This document shows positions 49,579 through 58,383 of a stretch of DNA of 64,000 nucleotides, one piece after another (position 1 is the first letter of the stretch; every line of letters starts with the position of its first letter). The notes under the pieces were generated by a model. It was not told the DNA's origin, made no database searches, and saw only the letters and a program-made list of their open reading frames with translations. Made by a program: the position numbers and the translations under genes. Source of the DNA: Chitinophaga jiangningensis (GTDB lineage Bacteria > Bacteroidota > Bacteroidia > Chitinophagales > Chitinophagaceae); the NCBI RefSeq assembly GCF_900142605.1, contig NZ_FRBL01000002.1, positions 372,001-436,000 on the forward strand, in the 5' to 3' direction.

Positions 49579-49992
49579 TTAGCAATATTGTTCGAAAGCA
49601 TCTGCCAGGTTCGCTGCAATCATTTGAGCAGAGCGACCTTCGATCATATGACGTTCGATAAAGTGAACCAGCTGACCATCTTTAAACAGGGCAATTGCCG
49701 GTGAAGACGGAGGATAAGGCAGCAGGTGCTCACGAATAGCAGCTACACCTTCCAGGTCAAAACCTGCAAAGCTGGTAGTAAGTCTGTCTGGTTTTTTCTC
49801 ACTGTGGGCAACAGCCAGCAACGCACCCGGGCGCGCAGTACCTGCGGAGCAACCGCAAACAGAATTAATGACAACCAGTGTTGTTCCTTCTTTCTTCAGT
49901 GTATCGTCTACCTGTCCTTTAGTGAGCAATTCCTCGAAACCATAATCGGTCAGCTCGGCCTTTCTAGGCATTACTAATTCCGCTGGATACAT
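49579..49992 (-). CDS. BrxA/BrxB-family bacilliredoxin
   Basis: 137 residues from the ATG at 49990-49992 (MYPAELVMPRKAEL); a frame to 50028 would add 12 residues that do not fit the family. The redox motif CGC in VVNSVCGCSAGTARP (about residues 42-56) is the BrxA/BrxB signature, which removes bacillithiol from mixed disulfides in Firmicutes. Bacteroidota with this family also use a low-molecular-weight thiol. The terminal part has FKDGQLVHFIERH. It lies between lgt and hsp20, transcribed opposite to the latter. Confidence 0.88.
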   Translation of the reverse strand: MYPAELVMPRKAELTDYGFEELLTKGQVDDTLKKEGTTLVVINSVCGCSAGTARPGALLAVAHSEKKPDRLTTSFAGFDLEGVAAIREHLLPYPPSSPAIALFKDGQLVHFIERHMIEGRSAQMIAANLADAFEQYC

Positions 49993-50233
49993 ATAATTAT
50001 AATTTTTTTTAGTTGAAATTTCGATCAAAGTTAATCAAACCAGCGCAGAATATAAAAATTTGGAATCAGAAGTGGACTTTTTGACACGCAACAAACAATC
50101 AACATGACAACTCGTCATAATCTGTAATGTTTTTACTAACAAAATAGCAGTTTTGGTGGCATGGTATCCGATTTGATCTGCATAGGGTGTAAAACAAAAA
50201 TTAAAAAATTAACACCAAAAAATAATTAAGACT

Positions 50234-50674
50234 ATGACACACGTAACATTTGGACCTAGAACTATCAACGGAATTGTAGGCGATATCTTTAACAACGGCT
50301 GGAACAAAATTGCAAAAGACGATTTTCTGACGAACGATTTCTTCACCGCTCAGCCTCCTGTAAACATCTCCGAAACTAAAGAAGGTTTCGCCCTGGATGT
50401 AGTGGCTCCGGGTTTCAGTAAAGAAGATTTCAAAATCAATACAGACGCAAAAACATTAACCATAAGCGCGGAAAAGAAAGCAGAAGAAAAAAATGAGCAC
50501 GACAAACAGGTACGCCGTGAGTATACCTTCAAGTCCTTCAAACGCTCTTTCACCATCAGCGATGCGATTGATACTTCTAAAATTGTTGCAAAATATGATA
50601 ATGGTGTCCTGAAAATCACCCTTCCTAAGAAGGAAAATGCACAGGATACTCCGAAATCAATAGTAGTTGAATAA
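50234..50674 (+). CDS. Small heat-shock protein (Hsp20)
   Basis: 146 residues. The alpha-crystallin domain is complete: PPVNISETKEGFALDVVAPG, then FSKEDFKINTDAKTLTISAE, the strand REYTFKSFKRSFTISDAID and KYDNGVLKITLPKKEN. The N-terminal 40 residues are short. This ATP-independent chaperone holds unfolding proteins in heat or other stress. A hairpin terminator follows (50732-50748). Confidence 0.95.
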   Translation: MTHVTFGPRTINGIVGDIFNNGWNKIAKDDFLTNDFFTAQPPVNISETKEGFALDVVAPGFSKEDFKINTDAKTLTISAEKKAEEKNEHDKQVRREYTFKSFKRSFTISDAIDTSKIVAKYDNGVLKITLPKKENAQDTPKSIVVE

Positions 50675-50731
50675 GGGTTAGTAGTGATTTCAAACGGAAT
50701 TGCTAATAACATGGGGGTTAGAAAACAAAAG

Positions 50732-50753
50732 GGCCGCATCATGCGGCCTTTTT
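50732..50753 (+). terminator. Intrinsic terminator of hsp20
   Basis: Arms GGCCGCA and TGCGGCC around TCA, followed by TTTTTCATTTTTT. Confidence 0.87.
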
Positions 50754-50863
50754 CATTTTTTCGTATAACCGTTGCAGAAATACAGCACTAATACATAATT
50801 CACACGAACGTTTCATCAATCCTTACTTTTAATACAATAATTTGCCATTAATAAGCTTGGATA

Positions 50864-51727
50864 ATGGCAAATTTTTTCAGGAATACCTGGATATTCATAA
50901 AGGGCATTTACCAACGTGCCGAAAGAGCTGCTCTGGGAAATATTGTTAACCGTAGCACCGACTTGTACGAACACGCAAAAGCCAAACTGATTTTTGACTA
51001 CGCCTTTTACTATACGATGGCCCTCATACCGGTGACCGTACTGGCCATCGTTACCTCCAATGAGGTCAACCTGATCGTCATACCGTTCCTGGTAGGGATG
51101 CTCTTCATCTGCCTCGTACTCCTGCGCAATGGCGTATCCGCCAAAGTGGTAGGTGCACTTACTTCCCTTACCACCCTCGTGATGCCCATCCTCTCCTCTT
51201 TTTTCAATAACCAGGACATCTCTCCTAAATATGCTACCATCTGGATCGTAAGCATCCTATTCTGTTATATCACCGCCAACCTGCTCACGGCAGTGCTCTG
51301 GTCCACCATCATAGTTGCCTACCTGGCACTGGTTGCCTATATTAAATTGAATGGCATCTCCCTGTACGTATCTTCCGGGTTCTCCAACAGCTACCTGTAT
51401 ATCTCCAACCCGATCGTCATCACCGTTTACCTGCTTTTCATCATCCGGTCGATGGGCATGTACTATCAGAATGTGATCAGTATGGAACGGAAACGCACGC
51501 AACAGCAACAAAAACAACAACTCAGCCTGATACACCAGCACCTCACCAAACAATTTATGCTGGTAAAAGGATTCTCCAGATCCGGCCGCACCGCATTTCA
51601 GAACGGGGAACTGGAACTGCTCGAAGCCTGCTTCACGGAAATAGAAAAGCAGTGCGGAATCGCTATCAACTACCTCGATGAATCAAGCGAGCAAAAGCAT
51701 AACGGTGAAAACTACACGGAAGTGTGA
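50864..51727 (+). CDS. Polytopic membrane protein of unknown function
   Basis: 287 residues. A soluble N-terminus of about 40 residues is followed by about six membrane helices (roughly residues 47-64, 68-87, 92-110, 121-143, 148-162 and 174-195), then a cytoplasmic tail with a Gln-rich coiled helix (RKRTQQQQKQQLSLIHQHLT) and a last acidic part. The arrangement is like the membrane input half of histidine kinases, but no H-box, HATPase or response regulator follows. I do not recognise a family. It lies after hsp20 but separated by a terminator and is likely on its own promoter. Confidence 0.6.
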   Translation: MANFFRNTWIFIKGIYQRAERAALGNIVNRSTDLYEHAKAKLIFDYAFYYTMALIPVTVLAIVTSNEVNLIVIPFLVGMLFICLVLLRNGVSAKVVGALTSLTTLVMPILSSFFNNQDISPKYATIWIVSILFCYITANLLTAVLWSTIIVAYLALVAYIKLNGISLYVSSGFSNSYLYISNPIVITVYLLFIIRSMGMYYQNVISMERKRTQQQQKQQLSLIHQHLTKQFMLVKGFSRSGRTAFQNGELELLEACFTEIEKQCGIAINYLDESSEQKHNGENYTEV

Positions 51728-51893
51728 CACAATACATTGGATAAACTATTCGTTTACTATGGTTTAGGAAGCATATTATGCAAAACTTCCAATACCGGCG
51801 GGCATTAACCACCCCTTCGGGTGACATAATCATATCAATATCGCATTAAAAAAATTACAACTTTTTGGGCTTATTCATATATATCCCTGATGG

Positions 51894-51901
51894 TACCTTT
51901 G
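51894..51901 (+). promoter_or_regulatory. Predicted -7 element of a small RNA
   Basis: TACCTTTG fits TAnnTTTG. A TTG lies at 51865-51867, 26 bases upstream, slightly too far for the -33 consensus. Predicted start near 51906. Confidence 0.4.
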
Positions 51902-51905
51902 TACT

Positions 51906-52003
51906 GTTAGAAAATATTCCTATTGTCCTTATACTACGAAATTAGCTAAATCTAACCTATGCCGTGATCGGCCTTCATTTCCCATGAAGGCCATTTTTTT
52001 TAT
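51906..52003 (+). ncRNA. Candidate small RNA, about 98 nt
   Basis: A short transcript unit is delimited by a -7 promoter element (51894-51901) and an intrinsic terminator. The 5' part closes with GTTAGA (51906-51911) pairing TCTAAC (51951-51956). The 3' part is the terminator GGCCTTCAT/ATGAAGGCC (51970-51992) with ATTTTTTTT after it. No open frame of note is inside. This size and structure resemble Bacteroidota small RNAs such as 6S-type RNAs, but no family was recognised. Confidence 0.45.
51970..52003 (+). terminator. Intrinsic terminator upstream of the acyl-CoA dehydrogenase-like gene
   Basis: Arms GGCCTTCAT and ATGAAGGCC around TTCCC, followed by ATTTTTTTT. A frame beginning at 51984 starts inside this hairpin, which argues for the ATG at 52092 as true start of the next gene. 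Confidence 0.85.
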
Positions 52004-52091
52004 TATATCTCTACCGCCACCTCACTGCGCAGTCAGCATTTATTTTCGTACGACCCGGTCCGTTACCCCAACTTTTAAAAGTTCATCATAT

Positions 52092-53531
52092 ATGACAAGC
52101 CCTGTTAACTTAACATCTGCCGATTTCCTGGCACAGCTGGAAACCGTGATCCGTCAGTTCGATTATTACCATTACCCGAACGAGAACATGCCCCGCCATC
52201 ATTGGAAACAACTGGTGGATGCCGGTGTATACCTGCCGGTTATCCCCCGGGCATTGGGTGGCAGGGAAAGCCACCTGGAACTATGCGAAATATCCCGGCT
52301 GGCAGGTTATCACAACCTCGCCCTTGGTCTTTTCCTTATGACACCCCTGAGTATTTTCACCAGAACACTGGTGCACTTTGGCTCTCCGGAATTACAGCAG
52401 GAAGTCATTCATCACCTGCTTACCCAGGCACACATCGGCGGTTTTGCCGTAATAGACCCCGACGCTCCTTCCGGTGCCACCACCATGCATACGTTGTGGG
52501 AAAAAACGTCGGAAGGATACCACATCCACGGCCGCAAACACTGGCAGGGATATAGTCACACGGCGGACTGGTGGCTGATTGTAGCCAAAGACCAGGCAAA
52601 CGGCACCGCAGGCGACAAGGTCGATTTCTTCATCTGTAAACGATCCGATGGATTTAATACCACGGAAACGTTTTATCCGATGGGCATGCGGCTCATCGAC
52701 TTCGGTATCAACGAGGTCAGCGCCGTCGTGCCGGAACATAACAAACTGGCTATCGCCAATTCCAGCTTTACGGAACTACTGGGTCTAATTACCGGTGGCT
52801 GGGGGCAGTGGAGCGCCATGGCCACCGGCTTTCTCACACGGATATACGAAGAAGCAAACCGCTTTACCAGCAACCGGCTCACACGTGCCGGTCACCTGAA
52901 GGACCTCGGATTTGTGCGTTATAAACTTGGCCTCATCGGCGCCTACCGCGATGCCTGCAGCGAGCTGTTTACGTATGTCAAGGAACAAACAGATATACAG
53001 GACAAGTATCCCCGGGAGATGTTTCCTATACAGGCTATCAAAGCGGTCACCTCCGATTACATGTACCTCGGTGCCAACGAATACCTGGAACTCTGCGGTG
53101 CAGAAGGCTACCGCTACTCGGCCGCCAGCAATTTTGCTGCACAGGCCATGTCAGATGCGCGTGGGTTTTCCATCCTTGGCGGGGCTAATGATTTACTGTA
53201 TTCGCAACTGCCTCAATACTGCCTGCAATCGCCCGCCGCGGAAGGCAAAGGCGACTTTCTGGAAATCCTGGAGAACTATGCTCACACCCGGGAAGCCTTA
53301 CATCACCTGGGTTCCAACAGGCATCTCTTAAAGCAAATACCATCTGGGAATCTGCAATTGGTTTTTTACGGGAAGATACTGGCGCGGCTGTTCACCTTAC
53401 AGCTGCTGGAAGGCAGCAACCTCACGCCTGCTTTATCCGAAGCGGCGCAAGCCTGCTGCCTTGCAGAGATTATTCAGCTGTTAGGATCGTTTACACTGGC
53501 AGAAAAAATCGCGGATAAATCACCGTCATAA
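52092..53531 (+). CDS. Acyl-CoA dehydrogenase-like flavoprotein lacking the usual catalytic Glu
   Basis: 479 residues from the ATG at 52092. Acyl-CoA dehydrogenase features: an all-alpha N-terminal domain, a beta-domain with AVIDPDAPSGATTMHT and GRKHWQGYSHTADWWLIVAK that would hold FAD, and a C-terminal four-helix part. Where these enzymes have the catalytic EGTN-type loop, this one reads SILGGANDLLYSQL (around residue 363), so the Glu base is replaced by Gly. Length exceeds the standard 380 residues by about 100, with a C-terminal extension. It may act on acyl-ACP with another base, or bind flavin without dehydrogenation. It is convergent with a KAS III gene and overlaps it by 58 bp. Confidence 0.78.
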   Translation: MTSPVNLTSADFLAQLETVIRQFDYYHYPNENMPRHHWKQLVDAGVYLPVIPRALGGRESHLELCEISRLAGYHNLALGLFLMTPLSIFTRTLVHFGSPELQQEVIHHLLTQAHIGGFAVIDPDAPSGATTMHTLWEKTSEGYHIHGRKHWQGYSHTADWWLIVAKDQANGTAGDKVDFFICKRSDGFNTTETFYPMGMRLIDFGINEVSAVVPEHNKLAIANSSFTELLGLITGGWGQWSAMATGFLTRIYEEANRFTSNRLTRAGHLKDLGFVRYKLGLIGAYRDACSELFTYVKEQTDIQDKYPREMFPIQAIKAVTSDYMYLGANEYLELCGAEGYRYSAASNFAAQAMSDARGFSILGGANDLLYSQLPQYCLQSPAAEGKGDFLEILENYAHTREALHHLGSNRHLLKQIPSGNLQLVFYGKILARLFTLQLLEGSNLTPALSEAAQACCLAEIIQLLGSFTLAEKIADKSPS

Positions 53532-54514
53532 TCCCACACCACATATAAGGCTCCCCAGGTAAACCCGGCACCAAAGGCTGCAAACAACAGCCGGTCGCCC
53601 TTCCTCAGCCGTGGCTCATAATCCCAGAGACATAAAGGAATGGTCCCGGCTGTGGTGTTGCCGTAGCGATCCACATTAAACATGATTTTTTCCTTTGGGA
53701 AATTCAGCACCTCGGCGGTCCGCTCAATGATTCGTTTGTTTGCCTGATGTGGCACCAGCCAGTCAATATCGCCGACGCTGAGTTGATTGCGCTGCAATAT
53801 CTCCCCGATGGATTCTGTGAGTCGCTGCACCGCATAATCAAAGATGGCCCTGCCATTCATATACATAAAATGCTCCCTGTTGGAAACCGTTTCATTTGTT
53901 GCCGGCCAGGCGGAGCCTCCAGCTTTGATATACAGGTGTTGCCCACCATGACCATCGGTTTTCAGCAAAGCATCCTGGATACCGGCATTCAATGAGCCCG
54001 GCTCCAGCAGCACACCGCCGCCGCCATCCCCAAAGAGGCTGGCAGTGATACGATCTTCCTCATCTACCAATGAACTCATCTTATCCGCTCCTAATACCAT
54101 TACATATTGATAAATCCCCTGCTCTACGTACCGGGAAGCGATGTCCATTGCAGAAAGGAAGCCACTGCAGGCGCCGTTGATATCTATTCCCCAGGCGCGA
54201 CTGGCACCAATTTCTTTGGCCACAATACTGCTGGTATTGGGCGCAATCATATCCGGTGTGGAGGTTGCCAATACAATAGCATCCAGCATTTCAGGGCTTA
54301 TACCCCGCTTGTTGCAGATTTCCAGGGCAGTGTTCACACATATCACGGATGTACCAACGCCTTCTCCTTTCAGGAGTCGGCGCTCTTTAACACCCAGGTA
54401 TTTTGGAATCCAGTTTTCGGGAATATTCAGTCGTTCTTCTATTTCGGCATTTCCAATGATATGTTCAGGTACATATCCACCCACAGCCGTTATTACAGCA
54501 CTATACTTTTTCAT
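53474..54514 (-). CDS. 3-oxoacyl-ACP synthase III (KAS III, FabH-like)
   Basis: 346 residues from the ATG at 54514; a TTG three codons upstream is possible. The catalytic triad is complete: Cys in DINGACSGFLSAM, His in LVPHQANKRII, Asn in RYGNTTAGT. The fold and length match FabH, which condenses acyl-CoA with malonyl-ACP. It forms a unit with a hotdog protein gene upstream (24 bp) and is convergent with an acyl-CoA dehydrogenase-like gene, sharing 58 bp at the 3' ends. It is likely a paralogue for a special lipid or secondary metabolite rather than the housekeeping FabH, because no other fab gene is near. Confidence 0.9.
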   Translation of the reverse strand: MKKYSAVITAVGGYVPEHIIGNAEIEERLNIPENWIPKYLGVKERRLLKGEGVGTSVICVNTALEICNKRGISPEMLDAIVLATSTPDMIAPNTSSIVAKEIGASRAWGIDINGACSGFLSAMDIASRYVEQGIYQYVMVLGADKMSSLVDEEDRITASLFGDGGGGVLLEPGSLNAGIQDALLKTDGHGGQHLYIKAGGSAWPATNETVSNREHFMYMNGRAIFDYAVQRLTESIGEILQRNQLSVGDIDWLVPHQANKRIIERTAEVLNFPKEKIMFNVDRYGNTTAGTIPLCLWDYEPRLRKGDRLLFAAFGAGFTWGALYVVWDYDGDLSAIFSASVNDPNS

Positions 54515-54538
54515 GGTTAACAATTTGGGAGTGATTAA

Positions 54539-55465
54539 TCAAATAAAAAGATCTGTTACGATGAGCAGGTTGGCGTTTATCCGTGCAGGTGAGTCGTAGA
54601 CATGTGTCAGGATTTTAAAGCGTTGCCGGCCGGTAGGCACCACCTTGTGTTGTAAGTACAGCGGCTTTCCTGTTTCAACAATTCGCCACGCGTATACTTC
54701 TACGTTAGTGGGCAGCAGGCCGGCAGGCTGAAGGCCATGGATTTTTTCCAGCCATTGATAAATCTGCCGGGTAATGGAAGTTTGCAGAAACACGACCGGC
54801 ACAAACGTAAATTCAGGGAAATGGCCCTGACAGTGCGCCTCGGTGAACGGTGCCAGGGTAACGCTGAAACGCTCTTCCGTGCATGCAGTGAAAGTGGCAT
54901 GCGGCATGGTTGCATCAAAATCCTGGGGAGTCGCCCCGTGTTTGTAAACCGACGGGAATCTGGCCAGCATTTTTTCTTTAGTAAGCAAGTGATAATCAAA
55001 TTGCAGCAGCAGGTTAGTGATACCCGCTTCATCTACCAGGTGAATAGCTGCTTCATGCAATTTACCGTTGAACAGGGTTTCCAGTGAAATATACCAATGG
55101 GCCAACTCCCGGGGCTGGTGTAGCAGAGTGGCTTTAAGCCCTGATCCGATGATGTAAAATGGCTGGCTGGCATTACGTTCATGTATATACGCGAGCAGGT
55201 TGGCGCTCAGGTGAGTGAGTCGGGAAAAATGCTCATCGGTGAAATTGCGGACAGGGCCCAGTGCCGACCATACACTTGAACCATTCATTAGCACCGGGTG
55301 TGCAGGTGGCTGATAGAAAGGCGGGCTCATTTGGTTATAGCGGGCTTGTGCCGGCAGCAATGTTACGATCCTTTCCGGAGCGGCTGCGGCAATAGCGTTT
55401 TCAGTCAACAAGCGAATAAATTCCTTAATTGGCAACAGGGTTTTAACTTTTTCCATATCCTGCAT
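54539..55465 (-). CDS. Hotdog-fold protein, possibly dehydratase- or AfsA-like
   Basis: 308 residues. The C-terminal half has FTEAHCQGHFPEFTFVPVVF (about residues 206-225), resembling the HFPGxPVxPGV loop of FabZ/FabA-type hotdog dehydratases, followed by a long helix (SITRQIYQWLEK) and beta strands (YLQHKVVPTGRQRFKILTHV). The N-terminal half could be a second hotdog, giving a double-hotdog plan like AfsA (gamma-butyrolactone synthesis) or FabZ-like fusions; this is inference. It is the first gene before the KAS III on the same strand, 24 bp apart. Substrate unknown. Confidence 0.5.
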   Translation of the reverse strand: MQDMEKVKTLLPIKEFIRLLTENAIAAAAPERIVTLLPAQARYNQMSPPFYQPPAHPVLMNGSSVWSALGPVRNFTDEHFSRLTHLSANLLAYIHERNASQPFYIIGSGLKATLLHQPRELAHWYISLETLFNGKLHEAAIHLVDEAGITNLLLQFDYHLLTKEKMLARFPSVYKHGATPQDFDATMPHATFTACTEERFSVTLAPFTEAHCQGHFPEFTFVPVVFLQTSITRQIYQWLEKIHGLQPAGLLPTNVEVYAWRIVETGKPLYLQHKVVPTGRQRFKILTHVYDSPARINANLLIVTDLFI

Positions 55466-55651
55466 TTAGCGGTGCATTACTCAACAATGGAATTATAAAG
55501 GCACTAATACAGCCGGTGGTGGGCCAGGGTTTTCGGTAATTCAAAGGTAGGGCTGGCTACAGGAACTGGTGTTACAGTGATCAATTTTTTTTAGGGAGAT
55601 GGTAAGGATGGCTGATAAGGTGGTTTCGTACGGGCAGGCACAAAAAAAGAA

Positions 55652-55671
55652 GGTGTGTCTGGTGACACACC
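55652..55671 (-). terminator. Intrinsic terminator of the arginine decarboxylase gene
   Basis: Arms GGTGTGTC and GACACACC around TGGT, with CTTCTTTTTTT following on the minus strand. Confidence 0.85.
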
Positions 55672-55700
55672 CTCTTGTAAAGGATTACTAACCCATTATT

Positions 55701-57101
55701 TTAATAACCCAAAATTTTCAACATGCTTTGAGCGGACTGTTCTTTTGCATAGAGCCAGTCTTTCAGCTGACCGTTTTTGTCGTAGCCGACAATCACGTGT
55801 TTTGGAGAAGGGATCAGACAGTGTTTGATACCTCCGTAGCCGCTCAGCTGGTCCTGGTAAGCACCGGTATGGAAGAATCCGATGTACAGCGGTTCGCTGT
55901 TATTACCTTGCTTAGGCAGGAACACGGCATTTATATGCTCTTCAGATGTATAGAAGTCGTAACCATCGCAGGTGATACCTCCCAGGTGTACTTCCTGGTA
56001 TTCCTGTTCCCATTTATTGATGGGCAGCATCAGGAATTTCTCACCTATTCCCCAGGTATCCGGCAAAGTGGTAATGAAGGAGCTATCGATCATGTACCAG
56101 ATTTCGCGGTCGTTCTGGATTTTTTCACCCACTACGCTGTAGATAACAGCGCCGCTTTCGCCTACTGTGAAAGAGCCAAATTCGGTGTAGATGTTTGGTA
56201 CCGGCACCTTATTTTTCTTACACATGTTTTTGATCTGAGCTACAATTTCATTCACGATGTAGTTGTAGTCATAATCAAAACCGAGGGAATGTTTGATGGG
56301 GAACCCACCGCCTATGTTGATACTGTCCAGTTCAGGGCAGATCTTTTTCAGCTGGCAGTAAAGGTTCAGGGATCTGTTGAACTGGCTCCAGTAATAAATA
56401 TCGTCCTTAATCCCTTTATTCATGAAGAAGTGGAGCATTTTCAGCTCAAACTTCGCGTTACCTTTCAGTTTATCTACATAAAACTCCAGGATGTCACGGG
56501 AGCGGATACCGAGTCTGGAGGTATAGAAGTCAAAGGTAGGCTCTTCCTCTGCGGCTATACGGAGGCCGAGCTTTACTTTATCCTTTGTACGCACCAGTTT
56601 CTGGTATTCTTCCAGTTCTTCCTTATTGTCCAGCACCGGTACTACATTTTTGAATCCGGTGTTGATCAGTTTAGAGATCGCCCTGGTGTAAGGTTTGGTT
56701 TTGAAGCCATTACAGATCACGAATGTTTCTTTGGTGATCTTTTTGCGTTCATACAGTTTATTGATAATATCAATATCGTATGCGGATGAAGTTTCGATAT
56801 GGATGCCGTGTTTCAGCGTTTCTTCCATGATGAAAGAAAAGTGAGAACTTTTGGTACAGTAGCAGTAGTAATAATCTGCGCCGTACTTGTTCTTTTTAAT
56901 GGCATCATTGAACATTTTCTTCGCTTTATTTATCTGCATACCAATTTTGGGCAGATAAGTAAGCTTAAATGGTGTACCGTACTTGTCGATCAACGCCTTA
57001 ATATCCAAACCATTGAACTGCAGGTAGTTATCTTCAACATCGAAGCCCTCCTGAGGGAATTCAAAAGTTTGTTTAACGAGGTCTGTGTAGGTGTTATTCA
57101 T
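55701..57101 (-). CDS. speA: Biosynthetic arginine decarboxylase-like PLP enzyme
   Basis: 466 residues of the alanine-racemase-fold decarboxylase class. The PLP-lysine region is YYYCYCTKSSHFSFIMEETL, the Gly-rich phosphate site is SINIGGGFPIKHS, and the C-terminal active-site segment holds GITCDGYDFY with the Cys and Asp typical of the class. Bacteroidota use such a shorter SpeA-like enzyme as first step to agmatine and spermidine; ornithine or lysine as substrates cannot be excluded by eye. The gene is transcribed alone with a terminator downstream and a 245-bp spacer before the WbqC gene. Confidence 0.85.
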   Translation of the reverse strand: MNNTYTDLVKQTFEFPQEGFDVEDNYLQFNGLDIKALIDKYGTPFKLTYLPKIGMQINKAKKMFNDAIKKNKYGADYYYCYCTKSSHFSFIMEETLKHGIHIETSSAYDIDIINKLYERKKITKETFVICNGFKTKPYTRAISKLINTGFKNVVPVLDNKEELEEYQKLVRTKDKVKLGLRIAAEEEPTFDFYTSRLGIRSRDILEFYVDKLKGNAKFELKMLHFFMNKGIKDDIYYWSQFNRSLNLYCQLKKICPELDSINIGGGFPIKHSLGFDYDYNYIVNEIVAQIKNMCKKNKVPVPNIYTEFGSFTVGESGAVIYSVVGEKIQNDREIWYMIDSSFITTLPDTWGIGEKFLMLPINKWEQEYQEVHLGGITCDGYDFYTSEEHINAVFLPKQGNNSEPLYIGFFHTGAYQDQLSGYGGIKHCLIPSPKHVIVGYDKNGQLKDWLYAKEQSAQSMLKILGY

Positions 57102-57346
57102 TTACTGCTGAGAATGAATTTTAGGAATTAGTAATAAAATTTAAACTTCAGGATAAATGCTCCTTTCCCCTCGCTGGAAAACTCCTGGTTTACACACCTA
57201 CGTCAGTTCGAACCCCAGCAAAATTGGTTGCAAAGCTAAATATTTTGTCGATTGCTCCGCTAATTTTTTTGTTAAATCAGATAGGTGCAAACTGCAAATA
57301 TACAAACAATTACAAATCAGAGTTTTAAATAAGAATAATTAATATT

Positions 57347-57976
57347 TTATTTGGACTCACGTATCACCTCCAATGCCTGTTTTCCTTCACAGAAAAGCAG
57401 ATCGAGGATGCTCATTCCCGGCAGGAAGCCGGTGCGGTCTTCAAACACCTGGGCATATTGAATACCAGGGAACTGTACGGTACCTGGCTGCAGTTTATCT
57501 CTCATATCCGTAACGCCGGTTACCTCTTTCTGATAACCATCCGTAAATGATATTGTTTGCTGTAACCCGAGTTTGTTATTGGCCCATTCCAGGCATGCCA
57601 CGTTCCAGTCGAGCAGGTAGTCGAACTTCTTTTCATATAATTCCTCTAATTCCGGCTCATAATATTCGAACCAGGGTGAGCGGCGATAGGCGGACACGAG
57701 CGTTTTCCAGTGTAGCGACTGCCAGCGTTCCTCATTGCTGATGCGAACATCCTTCATCACGGTCCGCTGGTTCTTCCCTTTAGTGAGCGGAACACTCAGG
57801 ATCATTTTGCCATTTGGGCCAGCCAGGTAACAACGGTTACGGTAGCTCACCTTTTGGTAGTGCTCATATTTTTCCAATAATAATATATCATGCTCAATTG
57901 AAGTTTTGTAGAAATCAATTGATGGAAAATATTGAGACTCAATCAACAAAGTTGAATTATTTGCACTCACTGACAT
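57347..57976 (-). CDS. WbqC-like family protein
   Basis: 209 residues. WbqC motif order: SQYFPSIDFYKTSIEHDILL, RNRCYLAGPNGKMILSVPL, MKDVRISNEERWQSLHWKTL and SPWFEYYEPELEELY. WbqC proteins are found in O-antigen loci and in other Bacteroidota settings; the reaction is not established. Single gene with no recognised partner. Confidence 0.82.
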   Translation of the reverse strand: MSVSANNSTLLIESQYFPSIDFYKTSIEHDILLLEKYEHYQKVSYRNRCYLAGPNGKMILSVPLTKGKNQRTVMKDVRISNEERWQSLHWKTLVSAYRRSPWFEYYEPELEELYEKKFDYLLDWNVACLEWANNKLGLQQTISFTDGYQKEVTGVTDMRDKLQPGTVQFPGIQYAQVFEDRTGFLPGMSILDLLFCEGKQALEVIRESK

Positions 57977-58383
57977 ACTGTCAAATTTTCTTTTCGAAGG
58001 AGGCGAAAATTAGGTTTCAGCCCCCTCGGCTACTTAAAGTCTTGTACTTAATAATTTACTTTAAGCTAATGACTAACAATTCATAGAAAATAAATAAATA
58101 TGCTAATGCAGTTAGTATTTTACTTAAAGCCCAGCTTGCCTGGAAAAATGCAAATTTACTAAAGAAATTAGTCGCTTACGAATTGATTTTTAGCGAGCTG
58201 TGGAGGAATTTCAAAGATATCGGATTTTTCTAAAACCAGGAGTTTTTTATATAAAAATTAAATTTTAAGCGAGAGGGCCAATTTTACCAGGTCCGTTAAT
58301 TGTTTCCTAAATTGACTACCCCCTTTTGAGATATTTTTCTTTTGATGTAGGTTTGATAAAATTTTTAGTCAGCCGTTTTAAGC
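57977..58383. other. AT-rich spacer between wbqC-like and LEA-lipoprotein genes
   Basis: About 400 bp without genes, very AT-rich. At the right end there is a near-perfect promoter for the LEA lipoprotein gene (TTTTG at 58324-58328, 19-bp spacer, TAGGTTTG at 58348-58355). Nothing else was recognised. Confidence 0.6.
58324..58355 (+). promoter_or_regulatory. Promoter of the LEA-type lipoprotein gene
   Basis: TTTTG (58324-58328), 19-bp spacer, TAGGTTTG (58348-58355): both elements of the Bacteroidota housekeeping promoter. Predicted transcript start near 58360, ATG at 58384. Confidence 0.68.

Noticed and set aside
51984..52091. 36-codon extension of the acyl-CoA dehydrogenase-like gene
   Set aside because: It begins inside a strong terminator hairpin and lacks family similarity.
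53474..55465. Flexirubin/dialkylresorcinol (DarA/DarB) cluster
   Set aside because: The KAS III could be compared with DarB, but the neighbour lacks the flavodoxin-like start of DarA and the many other pigment genes are missing.
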